Assembly: GCF_963576615.1 (NCBI RefSeq)
Contig: NC_088709.1
Span: 75,312,538 to 75,376,537, forward strand
Length of the DNA stretch: 64,000 bases
Origin: Watersipora subatra
Taxonomy: Eukaryota; Bryozoa; Gymnolaemata; Cheilostomatida; Watersiporidae
Direction: 5' to 3'
The position numbers and the translations under genes were made by a program. The first letter of the stretch is position 1. Each line of letters begins with the position of its first letter. The notes below the pieces were generated by a model that ran no database searches, was not told where the DNA came from, and worked only from the letters and a program-made list of their open reading frames with translations. Positions 37,335 to 48,664 of the stretch are shown here, piece after piece.

Positions 37335-37685
37335 ATGTCAGAGTTGCCCTCTCGGCGATTATTCATTAAACCGATAGCATCGTTGGGGCAACACTGATAT
37401 ATTGGGAAAGATTGCAGCTGCCAAACTTTTTTAATAGTTTGGCGAGCATCTACACAACAGCCTGTGCAGTATGCACTACTTCAGCAATAGTGACTGGCTG
37501 TCACAGATTGCTTGATCTATAGTTTTCCCCTAAAGATAGTTGCTGCGGGACTAATATTTCATCGTTTCCTCGGCCACATTGTATAATAAGAACGATTTAC
37601 CACAAACTATATGCTGATCTAAACACGGATGGGTTTGTGATAGTTTAAAAATTGTCATTACAGACGATAACCAAAGTACTGTGGT
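37335..37685 (+). repeat. Dispersed repeat family copy B
   Basis: This copy shares CTCTCGGCGATTATTC, the GATATATTGGGAAAGATTGC stretch, AGTTGCTGCGGGACTAATAT, CGGCCACATTGTATAATAAG and GATGGGTTTGTGATAGTTTA with copies A (10830-11175, minus) and C (46535-46865). Confidence 0.6.
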
Positions 37686-38251
37686 ATTGAGGCTGATATA
37701 CAAGGATACAAGGATACAGTGTGAACCATCCTTTAAGGACACGAGAGTTGTTTGTCAACAGACAACTAGAGTAATTCGTTGTTATCGTAGAGACCTAGCA
37801 GTTTTATCAAGGCTGACTCATGCCTTGAAAACTTGGACAGTGTGGCATGTTGAATATAAACACACAATGCGATGTGACACACGACTACTAATTAATATTT
37901 AGTTGTCTGCTCTGTAATAGTTTTTGCAAAGTTCACTGTTGCCATACCTCTTTTGCGCAAATAAATTGTCAGGCGCTATTAACTGCATGTACACGAATAG
38001 TGGACGAGTGTAACCATATTATTTATCAGCCTAACCTCATCTAGCCTACTGGCGGCATGACAAAGTTCTTGTTCTCTGTCAACTTGGGGACATAAACTTC
38101 TTCACACTTGAGCAGGTTATGATAAAGATGGGCTAACGAGGGTTGTGAAACCAGATGAGCAGTTTGATATAGCATTGCAAACTGTTGCCATGGTGATCAA
38201 AAAGTTGTTTTTGGTTACTGTGCAAGTAAAACGATAAGAGAAACCTTTCTC

Positions 38252-38283
38252 TTTGATCCAATATTTATAGATATTGGATCAAA
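38252..38283. repeat. Perfect 13-bp stem-loop
   Basis: TTTGATCCAATAT and its exact complement flank a 6-base loop. No T-run or gene boundary suggests a terminator role. Confidence 0.6.
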
Positions 38284-39345
38284 TTTTAAGCTTTAATCCT
38301 GAAAGCAGTTTAAACTGTTTCCCGTGATGTCTTTTTCCAACTGAACCACAAAATAAAGCAGCGCATAACAGCTGCTTATGAAGTAGCTTATGACTACAGA
38401 TTCTGTTTAGCTCGCTGACGCTATGTTTTCATTGTGAGGGTGATGTGGATTTGGAATTGTGTGCCCGTTGAGATATCGTGCGATAACTGTTTCAATGGAA
38501 ATTCATGTGCTACAAATTCACGTGAGCGCTTTATTAAAAAAGATAATAAATTCTATGCCGGAGATCACAGCGACGCGTGTCTGTCTCGATTAGCAGCACT
38601 TTTTCGAAATAGGATTAACTGAAGCATGGAAATGTTGAAAATGGAATAGCTTGGGTGACATTTTGTGCGCATCATTCACAAGTACCGTTCTCATATTTTG
38701 TAAGCATGAGATAATCGATAAGGATTCATGAGTAACAAAACTCGCTTGATTAGCGGGTTTCGATCATTTCCATCTTGCTGTTGACGCAAGCTTGCTGATC
38801 ACTCACATTATGGAAACATAGTGTCAGCGCCTGAACATCTCTGGCTTTGCTAGATTTTAAAAACTGTTAACTCTGTTGGTCATTTTTTAACATTTTTCAG
38901 TCTATATTGTATGAAATATCTACAGGCTACAGCAGTTCTTAGGCAGCGTAAACGATTCAATCCTTTGAATTTGTCGAAAGCAAGCTATGCGTCTGTCTAT
39001 TGTACTTATTGGCCGGGTGGATGTGTTTGGAAGATATGCTTAGACAAGCAGCACGGTCTGGTTGCCTTAACTCATTCGCACGAATTCCGTTCTACTAGCT
39101 CGTGAGGGTGAAGCAAAAACAAAAACAAATACATGAGTTCAGTCTAAGCCTACGGTAGTCATTTTGTCTCAAGGAAACCACAGCGATGACGCTACTAGCT
39201 ATTGCAGTTGTCAAAGCGTATCCGTACCACATAGTAAAAACTCCTTACGAATCAGCAGTAACTTCCATACTTAAGCCATTAATCAGAGACTTGAGCAATT
39301 GAGAGGGTGATTAGCTTTCTTACCAGTTTTTACTTTACTTTACAG

Positions 39346-39420
39346 ATGGTCAGCTGGACTGACATAACATGGATGGATTGGCAAACAACACAACAGCGTC
39401 TAGCGGCAGCACTTTTTTAG
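39346..39420 (+). promoter_or_regulatory. Upstream open reading frame overlapping the kinase start
   Basis: The acceptor TTTACTTTACTTTACAG at 39345 is followed at once by ATG, which opens a 24-codon frame ending at TAG 39418-39420. It overlaps the kinase start codon (39369) in another frame. The first ATG has A at -3 but lies at the exon edge, so its use depends on the upstream exon. If retained in mRNA it would reduce kinase translation through leaky scanning. This is inference from position and frame only. Confidence 0.4.
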
Positions 39421-40820
39421 AGAATCAGTACTTGCTGCCATTGGTCAGCACTCTCGGAGCTTTGGTCGTAATTCTTTCAACAGTTCTCATCATTATTTAC
39501 TGTCGACGGAATTTTAGAGCACACCGACTCGCAGCGACTGACAGCATGAATGTCAAGGTCGTTAATGCTAAACCTAATCCGTCGAGCCTTCGAGCAATGG
39601 AGTCTGGTGACTTAAATGGACTATCAAACAGGGGCATGAGCAACTCGATAACCAATGAAGAAAAAACTTTATCATTGGGGCGACTAAATGAACAGCCTCA
39701 AAAGTCTGTAACTCATGCTCCAGTTCCTGGGTTAAAAGATATATCACTCTTGCAGAACCAGTCCCCAACGAGAGAATCACTTGGTATAATGATGGGAGGA
39801 GGCGATTACTTGAACGATCCGAGTCCAGCTATCCGAGTTGTTCCACCTCCACCAGCTGCGAGGTGTCCATCTCCACCCACACCGTCCCTTGATGATGAGC
39901 TCGATTCATTCAATCCTTTGGAAGAGTCGACTAAGTCCAATGACAGTATGTCTACTCCAAATTTGCCGAGGATCCGACCACGGAGCAAGGGTTTGCACAA
40001 TACCCCTTTGCTGATCGACAGCAAGGAGACAACTCTGCGGCGTGCCACCGGACTCTTTCGGTCAGACACCAAAGCCTATGCATTCTACACAAAGACTATA
40101 ACAAACTATGAGATGAACAGAAACCAGCTGCAGTCTAACAAACTGATTGGTAAAGGCCACTTCGGCTGCGTATATTCTGGCGTAGCGAGCAAGTTACCGA
40201 ATACGAAACAACGTAAAACAAAAGTCGGTATAAAAACATTAAAAAGTTCTGCACCAGACAGCGAAAAGCAGGAGTTTCTCTTTGAGCTGGAGATTATGAA
40301 GCTTGTCACGTCTCTGAACCACCCGAACATCATCAAACTTCTAGGCTGTGTTACTAAAACTCAGCCCTACCTTATAGTCCTCGAGCTTATGACCAATGGT
40401 AACCTTCAAAAGTTCCTACGCGATACTAAGACTAAAGATGTCTACTACAATCTCCATGGTAAGAGTGACAGTTTAAACGAACAGCATTTATTAAAATTTG
40501 CTCTTGATATCGCTCGAGGAATGGACGGTATCGCAGATCTCCAACTACTCCATCGTGACCTCGCCTGCCGGAATATTTTAGTAGACGAACATTTAACCTG
40601 CAAAGTGGCTGACTTCGGTTTTGCTAAGGATGTTTTAAACAAGCCGGAATACAAAAGCAAGTCGGTGTTTCAGCGACCAAGACCTACCAGATGGCTTCCT
40701 CCGGAGTCTCTGTTCACATTCAAGCACTGCATTCAGAGCGATGTCTGGTCATATGGGGTCGTGTTATGGGAAATCGTGACTCTTGGTAATCTTCCATACC
40801 CCCACCTTAGCACGCGGGAG
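39369..40820 (+). CDS. Tyrosine kinase gene, exon 1
   Basis: The exon encodes residues 1-484: membrane helix, juxtamembrane region and most of the kinase domain up to the alpha-F/G part (LPYPHLSTREV). It ends in phase 0 at GGGAG|GTGAGT. Almost the whole kinase N-lobe and catalytic loop in one exon is unusual for a receptor kinase. A second acceptor-like site, GCACTTTTTTAG at 39420, lies inside the coding sequence. Confidence 0.9.
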
Positions 40821-43800
40821 GTGAGTAGGTTGGAGCAGTCATGAGATTAATGAAAAGGGTGTGAGATGCAGTCAGTCAAGAGTAAATAATGTGGCCAATG
40901 TGTCCTGTTTCATCTTTAACAAAGCAAACTAGATCATGAGATTGTCAGAGTAACCCAGACGTCTACCATATGTCTGTATGCTTGTAATCCGAGATAGTTC
41001 GAATGTCTGATGCTAGGTCAATGTTAGTAAAAGGAATGAATTCAAAATTTTGGAAAAAAACTTTCTCGTGTAGTCAATTTCAGTTGTAAACATTACATCC
41101 GCAATCAAGTTTTGTCGATTATAATCTTGAAACATCCTGGCAGTCAGATCACCTCAAACATTAAAAACAATCTCAAATGATAGAAAAATACTGATATTTT
41201 CTGATAAAATCTACTAAAATTTTGTATAAGTTCGTCTTTGAAGCACCTAAACTACAGGCGCTCCTACAACTACAGGCGCTCCTACAACTACAGGCGCTCC
41301 TACAACTACAGGCGCTCCTACAACTACAGGCGCTCCTACAACTACAGGCGCTCCTACAACTACAGGCGCTCCTACAACTACAGGCGCTCCTACAACTACA
41401 GGCGCTCCTACAACTACAGGCGCTCCTACAACTACAGGCGCTCCTACAACTACAGGCGCTCCTACAACTACAGGCGCTCCTACAACTACAGGCGCTCCTA
41501 CAACTACAGGCGCTCCTACAACGTAAATAATCCATTCCAAGAACATTTACACTATAGGGGTTTTACATTATACAAGCAGTAAAATAGGCCTACATGTAAA
41601 TTGCCTAATCCGTTCCAAGATCTTTCCAAACTTACTCTTAGGCCAAACGAAAAGGAAAAACTTGACTTTTTAATTTGTGAGCTCTATCGTAATTGCAGTA
41701 TTATTGGTTTGCATTGACAACTTTTCTCCTTTTTCTGATCAATTTCACTGGTTTTATAGATCATGATTGCAGTAATTTTACAATAAGTCGATGGAGAGCG
41801 CACATATTCGACGCTCATTTACAACGATTTGCTTAATTTTTCTAAACAGCTAAGTCTATTCTGCAAAGGAAAACTAATGGCAAATATTTTATACGCCTGC
41901 AGTAAAACAGAACAAACAATGTTTTTACTATGAAAAAGCGGTACTACTTGTCCATTGTCATCTGTATTCAGAGGTCAAGGTCAGGATAAAAGATAACTTT
42001 CAACGATTCTCCTACTTGTAATAGTGTAACACGGGGTCCCAACCGATCCCCTTCAAGCATTTATGAGCAATTGCACAGCTACCTATTCTCTGGTTTGTCG
42101 GCACATCCTCCGATCTATCATGACTAACTAGAATTTCATGGATGGAAGTTGTATATCGTATATAATAGGTCATAGGCTATACGCACGCCATTTTTTTGCT
42201 CACAAACATGGTGAGATATATTACCATTCAAGTTGAATTTGAGAACTCACCCTACTTGACACTTTACGTTATATAGAATCCTTTACATAGTACAAAGCAA
42301 AAACTTGACACAAATTCCTTATGTTATCTGGAATTTACATTATAGGACCGGCTACTGTATAAGCAACATTTTAATGTTTTACTTTAAGCCGCAGAGCAGA
42401 AGTGTATCTGGTGTTTACCACATGTCACGGTTGGTTCAGCTCTTCTAGTCTCTGTATTCTGTAGAAGATTATGTCAGGACACACAATGGCCATCCTTGCT
42501 GTTAGACTTGTAGCTACTCGAGGGCTTTCATATATTCCACATTTCAGTTGTTTCTTAGTTTTATTTCAGAAAAGCCATTTGTGACTCATACATATAGGTA
42601 TTTGGCTCCCTCTCTCTAATTACTGTTATTTTTAAAAATGCAAAAATTTGGTATGCAGATTAAACCATGATTTTTTCTGGTAGTGGAAGCCATATAACAC
42701 GAATTGTGACAGTTACAAAATTTAAATTATATCTCGTTTCTGATGCAGTTAACTCCTACTCAATTCTATAATTAGTCATGACAATGACGCATGCTATTAG
42801 TACCAGCAAGTAGGCTATCATACAAGGTTTAAAGAAGTGATGAAATGTCTAGCAGGTGTCCCTTGGCACGTGGCTCTGTATAGGATGATATCAACTTTAA
42901 GCAAAGCTTACTGTGCTTGCTTCAGCACTAGCCTGAGGTCCATATCGACTACAGCCTGGAATAAAAGCTGCTATGGTCTCCTAGTCTATCAATAGTAGTT
43001 ACAAATTTCAAAACTTGTAAGGTTACAACTTGAAGTTGTTTCCTCATGAATAATTTCAGTTTAAATTTATTTTTTATTATTCAAAACGTTTAGGAAGTTA
43101 AAGGTTTTTTTTGATTAATTTTATAAAGAATTCTTACACAAAAGGTAGGCTATATATGTTTTTGTTTTATTCATATTTATTTTATAATTCGTTTTATATC
43201 AGCCGTATTTGATTTATGAAGTTTGTTTTGACTTATTAAGTGTTTATACTTCTTAGTTTTTAAATTATTATAGATGTTACTGCCTTGGGGTTGTTTAGGT
43301 TGCAGGTTCAAACCTTGTCAGTGGAGTTTATTTTTCATGACAATTCATTGGATGGTGGTCATTCATAAGCTATGATCCTTTTACAATGATGTCCAACATA
43401 AGCTATGATCCTTTTACAATGATGTCCAAATAGCTGCTGCAAAAATATAACTCAACTCAGGTAATTTGATTCAGACATAAAGCCAGACTCCGGTAAATGT
43501 AACAGGTTTATATACTTGTGTATATAACAGAATGCTAGGTAACCATCAACATCTCCTGTAATCTTAAAGGACAGAGTGTTGACTGGCTGAATAAAATTGT
43601 GTGAAGCCATTGATCAGGAGGCTATAGTAACGAGTCTATTACTCTTATTAGGAATGCTGCAAAAAATTATTACTTTAGGTAATGGGCTACTGTGCCACGC
43701 ATGTTTACCGTTAGATAGTACCGTCTGCTCAGATATGTTTTATAATCATTAGGCTATAAGCTCCATCAGTTTCGAGTAAAATTCTTATTGAAAGAACACT

Positions 43801-46800
43801 AATGTCTTGGGGCGTTAGCGTATAAATCCTTATAGTTTAGCCATCAAAATAGCATCATTTCTCCAGTACAAGGGGTTATTATCTGCTTAAACCCTCACCT
43901 ATGAGTAATCCTACCTTATTATTGTAAATTTATAATCAGTTCTGATGGTATTATAGAAGCCACTGCGGTCAGTTGACACCTTGATCGGTTGTAATCCTTT
44001 TTTGCATTTCTCTAGACTAGTTAGCCTGATTTCTCTAGACTGGTTAGCCATATTTCTAAGCATAAATCCACATAAGGGTGTCGGTTATATTGCTCCCACG
44101 CATCTGATGCTAGTCAGTTTATATCACTTGCTAACGACTGTCACCTTCGCTAGTAACAACCACCTGGCAACATGAGTCAAACCGCAATGAATTAAAATAT
44201 CTGGTGACTCATAATCCGTGACGGTAGCATGTAAATTATTAGAATAGACCAAAATCTAGTGACATATTTTATTATGTAACCGGAATTGCCTGTCAGGCTA
44301 GATGATTTGTTCTTATAGACCAAATATATTATCAAAGGACATTTAATCTCCCCATCTCATTCATGCTCCATTTAGCCACTTGATGTGCCCTTTGAGGTTA
44401 ATTTCATCATTAAGATAAGTAGTTCTATGAGGCTGTACGAGCTCTGTGTCCTTGACCTCCTCAGATAAATTCATACATTTATAATGAGTCTCTGCTTAGA
44501 CACTCTTTTATAGGTCTGACACTTTATAGGTCTGATATTAAAACCTTCATGCAGCAATCTTCTTTACTAACAGGAGCCGTGTCTGTCAGTCAGTAGCCAC
44601 GCTTAAGGGTTGGAAAAAATAGGGCTTTCAACGAGATTTGAACTTGCAACTTTTGCCTTTTTTCACCCTAGACCGACAATGTATCACCTGCCCGATCAAT
44701 CACTTATCACGTTTCGAAATAGTTGTAAAGCTAGTTATCACACCTGATGATCTCAGGAGTTATCACACCTGATGATCTCAGGAGTTATCACACCTGATGA
44801 TCTCTCATCTATACTACCTGAGTACTAATTATAACAACCTCTTCATCTTCTCAAATGTAGAATTGCCTCCCTTGGCACACCCTTTGCATGATAATATATT
44901 CAAATGCTGAAGACTGACCATTTCTACTGCTGCCACGGATATAGTCACGCCTCTACATCTCATCACCTTAAAATATAAAGTTTTTGACGCATGATGGGAA
45001 TTTTGAGGAAATATTTGTCTCGGCATGAAAAACAGCGTCCAACATACAACGTCCGAAGTTACTCAAAACATTTCAGTTTTGTAATCCAGTACATAGTTAT
45101 TCTTCACAGTTCTATGGTTACATAAAAACATTAAAAATTGTCTCATAACTTGTTTAGGATCGTAGGAATACCAGTCCAAGTGGTAGGTGCGATGAAAGAC
45201 GAGGAGTTATTTGTCCTTTTATAACTAAAATAACAAATATTAGAAAGCATGATCAAGCATCAACGGATAGATTTAAAATAAAAAATTGTAAAGTCACCTA
45301 GTAGGTTATGTAAAAAAAATTGAAAGTGATGTAAAGTAAGGAAATCCTGAAACAAGCGATAATTAAATACAACACGGCCACACCAAAAACACAAAACAAA
45401 AAAATGAAAATAAGTTATGTGAATGTAATGTTTATATATTAGAGGTTACACTAGCTCTGTATCTCTATAGCCAGCTCCATCTCTACACTGTCTGCCTGTA
45501 TGTATGTCTGTCTGTCTGTCTGTCTCTCTGTCTGTCTCATATTGTCAGAGCTAAACTTCAATCTTTCTAACATGAGGAAAAACCTCTTGTTCTTGGCTGT
45601 TATTTTTTATTGAATTATTGATACATAATTTAGTTTGTTAGATAGTTTTATATGATTAATTTGTTTTAATGTGATATGTGAATACCTGAAGTAGTTATTC
45701 TTCAGTTTTCAAGCTGTGTGACAAATTAGATTAAATACCAAATGTTCTGAAAGGAATGCTTACTCTAAGTTACAACACTTGAACTTTGGCTGTTGAGATT
45801 TGACTGTATTAAACTATACTGTATATTGCAAAAATATTGATAAATTTTCATATGTTTAGTCAAACTTTGCATGAGCTCTTTTCATGTTTTAACAGATTGG
45901 ATCAAAACAAAACAAAAATTGAAAAAGTAATCAAGTTTGCTGATTTTTAAACTATTTTGACAAGTTTACAATCTTAAAATTACTGGCAGCAGTATATGAT
46001 AGACTTTGGACACGTACAGATTTGTGTACAAACCATTCTGGTAAAAGTATTGTTTGTAAGCAGACATTACTCAAGCAATTATATAGATTTAGGCCCACGC
46101 TTACCCAGAAACTTGAAGTTATTTTCCACCCTCCAATTTCAATAATGCATTTTTAATAATGCATAGTTATTTTCACAACTAAAGGATTTGCAAAAAATCT
46201 GGTGAAAATATTTTAGCATTTGTTGAATCTGTGTGTCACCTGACAAGCTATTAGTCAATGTAGTCTATAAAAATTAACTGTTTAAAAAGATCTCAGGCTA
46301 CAGTTCTTACAGGTGCTTTATGAGGTATGCTCTTTTGTTATGCCAATGAGGCTTGTCCGATTCAGGTGTTGTGTTTCCTAGTCTATTCCTATCATTGCAA
46401 AAGTCGCTGTAATTGTACACTTAAAAGGGGTGCGCGATGAGTGTCCGAATGACATCATAATCGGAACTTATCCTTAGGGAACTCGAGCGCTCCCTAGGAT
46501 TCTTAGTGCTGGTACACGCAGTACATCGCAGTGTGTTAGGGTTTTCCTCTCAGCGATTATTTGTGAGCTATGCGCACCGTAGACCAATGACATCATCAAG
46601 GTAAATTAGATATGTTGGGAAACATGGCAGCTATTAAATCTTTCCGATATTTTGCCGCGCATCCAAGACAGTCTGTGCGCCACTTTGGCGATGGCGATCT
46701 ATGATTCTCTTTATGATAGTTGCTGCGGGACTAGTATTTTATTATTTCGACGACTGGCCTAATTAAAACGCTTTGCCACAAACTATTTGGCGATGTAAAC

Positions 46801-48664
46801 ACAGATGGGTTTGTGATGGTATGATTGTTATCATTGATGATCACTGATGCATTGTGGGATTACTGTCTATATACTGTGATACTGCGTGTACAAGTCTTTA
46901 GGGTGTGCATAAAGATGATAAGATAAGAATAAAGAATAATACCAATATAACTTGTAGACATAATTCGCTATCTACTCGAGTGAGTAGACAACTCCTTATA
47001 CAGTTTAGCCTCGTTACAGGTGATGAAAGTTATAGCTAAGGGATATCGAATGCCCTGCCCCACCCACTGCAGTCCAGATATCTATAGAGTAATGGCTGAG
47101 TGCTGGGAGGAATCACCATCAAGCAGACCAAAGTTTAAAGAAATTGTAACAAAAATTGCAGAGCTTCTTGCAAAAGCTACAGGTAAGCATGAGTGAACCC
47201 ATAGAGGTCTCTATAGAGGTGTAATGCTTAGTTCACACAAGAGCAAATCTCCGACGACACTTTAAAAATATTTGGTTGGGCCGCTACAATGTATTTGTAA
47301 CGGTAGCAATCAAATAATGTTAAGTTTTTCAAAATCGTTAGAGGAGAGGATCAACATGATTGGGTAGTTATAGTTTAGGTCGTCTTTCTATTGGATGATG
47401 ACACTTGATCTCTACCATTAGTCGATTGATCGTGGAACAGTAGTGATGTTCAGAAAATAACTTACGTCAATATTCACATACTCGGATAGTCAGATAAAAA
47501 GCCTTTGCTGAGGTGCGGCCAGCATAATGAAACCAACCAAATATTCTGCCGTAGGTACAAAACTATCCTCTGCTACAGATTCTTCTTCATACGAACTGAG
47601 TAAAAAAGCTTCTCGTTAGTATTTTAAGCAGCAGACTAGTGGAAGAAACGTTGTTCACTTTTATTTTATGACATGTGTGAAATCACAAGTGAAGTATGTG
47701 GGAAGCTCATGGTGAGTTTTTGGAGGTTACTGGAGAGGTTGTTGAAAATGGCTGAAGACATTTTTGAGAGCTGATGAAGCGGTTGTTTGCAGTTGGATTT
47801 AGATGCTGCGTAAATTTGGCAAAAAGCAGTTGTGAGTTGAGAAACTTTTTCTGATGCTGATAAGGCTTTTAGGAAAGGGTTGGTATAAGCTAACTACATG
47901 GAAGTAGATACTTCTTGAGAATATCCAGTAAGAGACTTACTCATAATGCTGTTATTACCGCTGCCAAATTTCTTGCATTCATATGGACAGATGGAAGCAT
48001 GCTCTGGGAGACAACCATGCTCACCAACCAGTCTACAAATCTACAACTAACTTGCATGGTTACATGGAAGATCAATAGACAATCACGCTTGTCAATTGTT
48101 TTCAGTTTTTGGTTAGAAATGAAACTATTGCTTACTTAAACTTGTCTCCCCAACCATTGCCATTTTCAAGCAACCGTAAATTTTTGCGTGCAGGTTTAAT
48201 CTGCAATAATTTTTGAAATAAACTTTTAACAAAATTGAAATCACTCAAACTCACAAAAGAACTTGGGATTCAGGCTAACCACTGTGTCAAGGACACAGTT
48301 CTGTTTTAACAAACTTCTTAAGCTCCTAGAATTAGTTTATGTTACTAAAGCATTTTGTTATCAGCATGAAATGTGTGAAACTCATTTAATGACTTAGAGT
48401 TGTTTTACCTTTGATTGCAAATGCTCAGAAAGTCTCTAAATAATTCCTAAATTTAGTTGCAGTAAGTATTACTGTTTGTTAAAATAGCCATAAGTATTAT
48501 GCAAAGAGCTGCGACCATGTCAGATAACTCCTAATCGCTGGTCACTTTTAGGAGAAGAAATGATCAACATGGGAAGACTTTATGAAGATGAATACTGTGA
48601 TACCCTGCCTCCAGAGGAGCAAGAGATCCACATGGAGTATGCCGCTTCAGAGACACTCTGCTGA
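39369..48664 (+). CDS. Receptor-type tyrosine kinase with minimal ectodomain (3 exons, 575 aa)
   Basis: Joined exons: 39369-40820, 47020-47182 and 48552-48664 (stop TGA). About 20 residues with an N-glycosylation sequon (N7-T-T) precede a single membrane helix (22-45) and a basic stop-transfer (RRNFRAHR). No signal peptide is visible, so an N-out type III topology is inferred. A juxtamembrane region of about 200 residues with a PPPPAA run leads to the kinase domain (about 250-535): GKGHFG loop (261-266), beta-3 Lys289 in VGIK, alpha-C Glu306, HRDLACRN (395-402), DFG (415-417), PPESL in place of APE(S/A)L, and SDVWSYG. The invariant residues are present, so it should be active. The HRDLACRN and RWLPPES signatures mark a tyrosine kinase, broadly FGFR/RET-like. 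The activation loop has one tyrosine (Y428) instead of the usual pair. The tail holds Y549, Y553 and Y568. The start follows an in-frame TGA at 39360. Confidence 0.85.
41098..41235 (+). mobile_element. Single arm of the foldback MITE family
   Basis: The segment from GCAATCAAGTTTTGTCGATT through CATCCTGGCAGTCAGATCAC and CTGATAAAATCTACTAAAAT matches the right arm of the element at 26918-27371 and the module inside the pogo-like element at 60750-60870. The opposite arm is missing. Confidence 0.65.
41252..41522 (+). repeat. 18-bp minisatellite, about 15 copies
   Basis: Perfect repeats of CTACAGGCGCTCCTACAA. Because 18 is divisible by three, several frames are open on both strands (41173-41582), giving low-complexity translations that are artefacts. 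The array starts 17 bases after the end of the MITE arm. Confidence 0.9.
43364..43429 (+). repeat. Perfect 33-bp tandem duplication
   Basis: CATAAGCTATGATCCTTTTA and the following 13 bases occur twice without a mismatch, a recent duplication within the kinase intron. Confidence 0.9.
44616..44700 (-). mobile_element. tRNA-like SINE head, minus strand
   Basis: The minus strand carries a B-box-like AAGTTCAAATCTC (44633-44645) followed by GTTGAAAGCCC, with a degenerate A-box about 50 bases upstream. It is a weak remnant. Confidence 0.3.
44733..44807 (+). repeat. 25-bp tandem triplication
   Basis: AGTTATCACACCTGATGATC plus TCAGG occurs three times, the last copy diverging at its end. Confidence 0.85.
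45497..45538 (+). repeat. Tetranucleotide microsatellite (TGTC/TGTA)n
   Basis: Two TGTA units followed by TGTC units interrupted by one TCTC. Confidence 0.85.
46535..46865 (+). repeat. Dispersed repeat family copy C
   Basis: It shares CTCTCAGCGATTATTTG, GAGCTATGCGCACCGTAGAC, AGTTGCTGCGGGACTAGTAT and GATGGGTTTGTGATGGT with copies A and B. It lies about 150 bases upstream of kinase exon 2 and is closest to copy A in its first third. Confidence 0.6.
47020..47182 (+). CDS. Tyrosine kinase gene, exon 2
   Basis: The exon follows CTCGTTACAG and ends CTACAG|GTAAGC, encoding residues 485-538 plus one base. It completes the C-lobe: GYRMPCPTHC, the CW motif in MAECWEESP and the conserved Arg of SSRPKF, then the last helix. 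The match to receptor kinases is unambiguous. Confidence 0.9.
48552..48664 (+). CDS. Tyrosine kinase gene, exon 3 (C-terminal tail)
   Basis: The exon follows GGTCACTTTTAG and begins with the two bases needed to finish Gly539. It encodes a 37-residue acidic tail with YEDEY (549-553) and MEY (566-568), candidate phosphotyrosines, and ends SETLC. The join depends on phase and on the natural kinase tail length, so it is slightly less certain than exon 2. An ATTAAA at 49179 is a possible poly(A) signal. Confidence 0.75.

Larger units (their letters stand above)
33565..39345. other. Intergenic region upstream of the kinase gene
   Basis: No confident exon. A splice-flanked open segment at 34886-34961 is a weak exon candidate. 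The region contains dispersed repeats at 35810-36150 and 37335-37685 and a 13-bp-arm stem-loop at 38252-38283. A tandem pair of related segments lies around 34585-34670. Confidence 0.4.
40821..47019 (+). other. Intron 1 of the kinase gene
   Basis: A 6.2-kb intron holding a MITE arm (41098-41235), an 18-bp minisatellite (41252-41522), a 33-bp perfect duplication (43364-43429), a 25-bp triplication (44733-44807), a TGTC-type microsatellite (45497-45538) and a dispersed repeat copy (46535-46865). No further exon is needed: the two flanking exons join in phase 0 and the protein aligns without a gap (STREV|VMKVIAKGYRM). Confidence 0.6.

Noticed and set aside
39574-40660. Four minus-strand frames of 68-88 codons
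   Set aside because: They are shadows of the kinase exon on the plus strand.
41173-41582. Four overlapping repeat-protein frames (RSACSC, VVGAPV, LQALLQ and RRSYNY types)
   Set aside because: All come from the 18-bp minisatellite inside the kinase intron.
43275-43340. B-box-like GCAGGTTCAAACCTT in the kinase intron
   Set aside because: No A-box at the right distance and no conserved body; too weak to list as a SINE.
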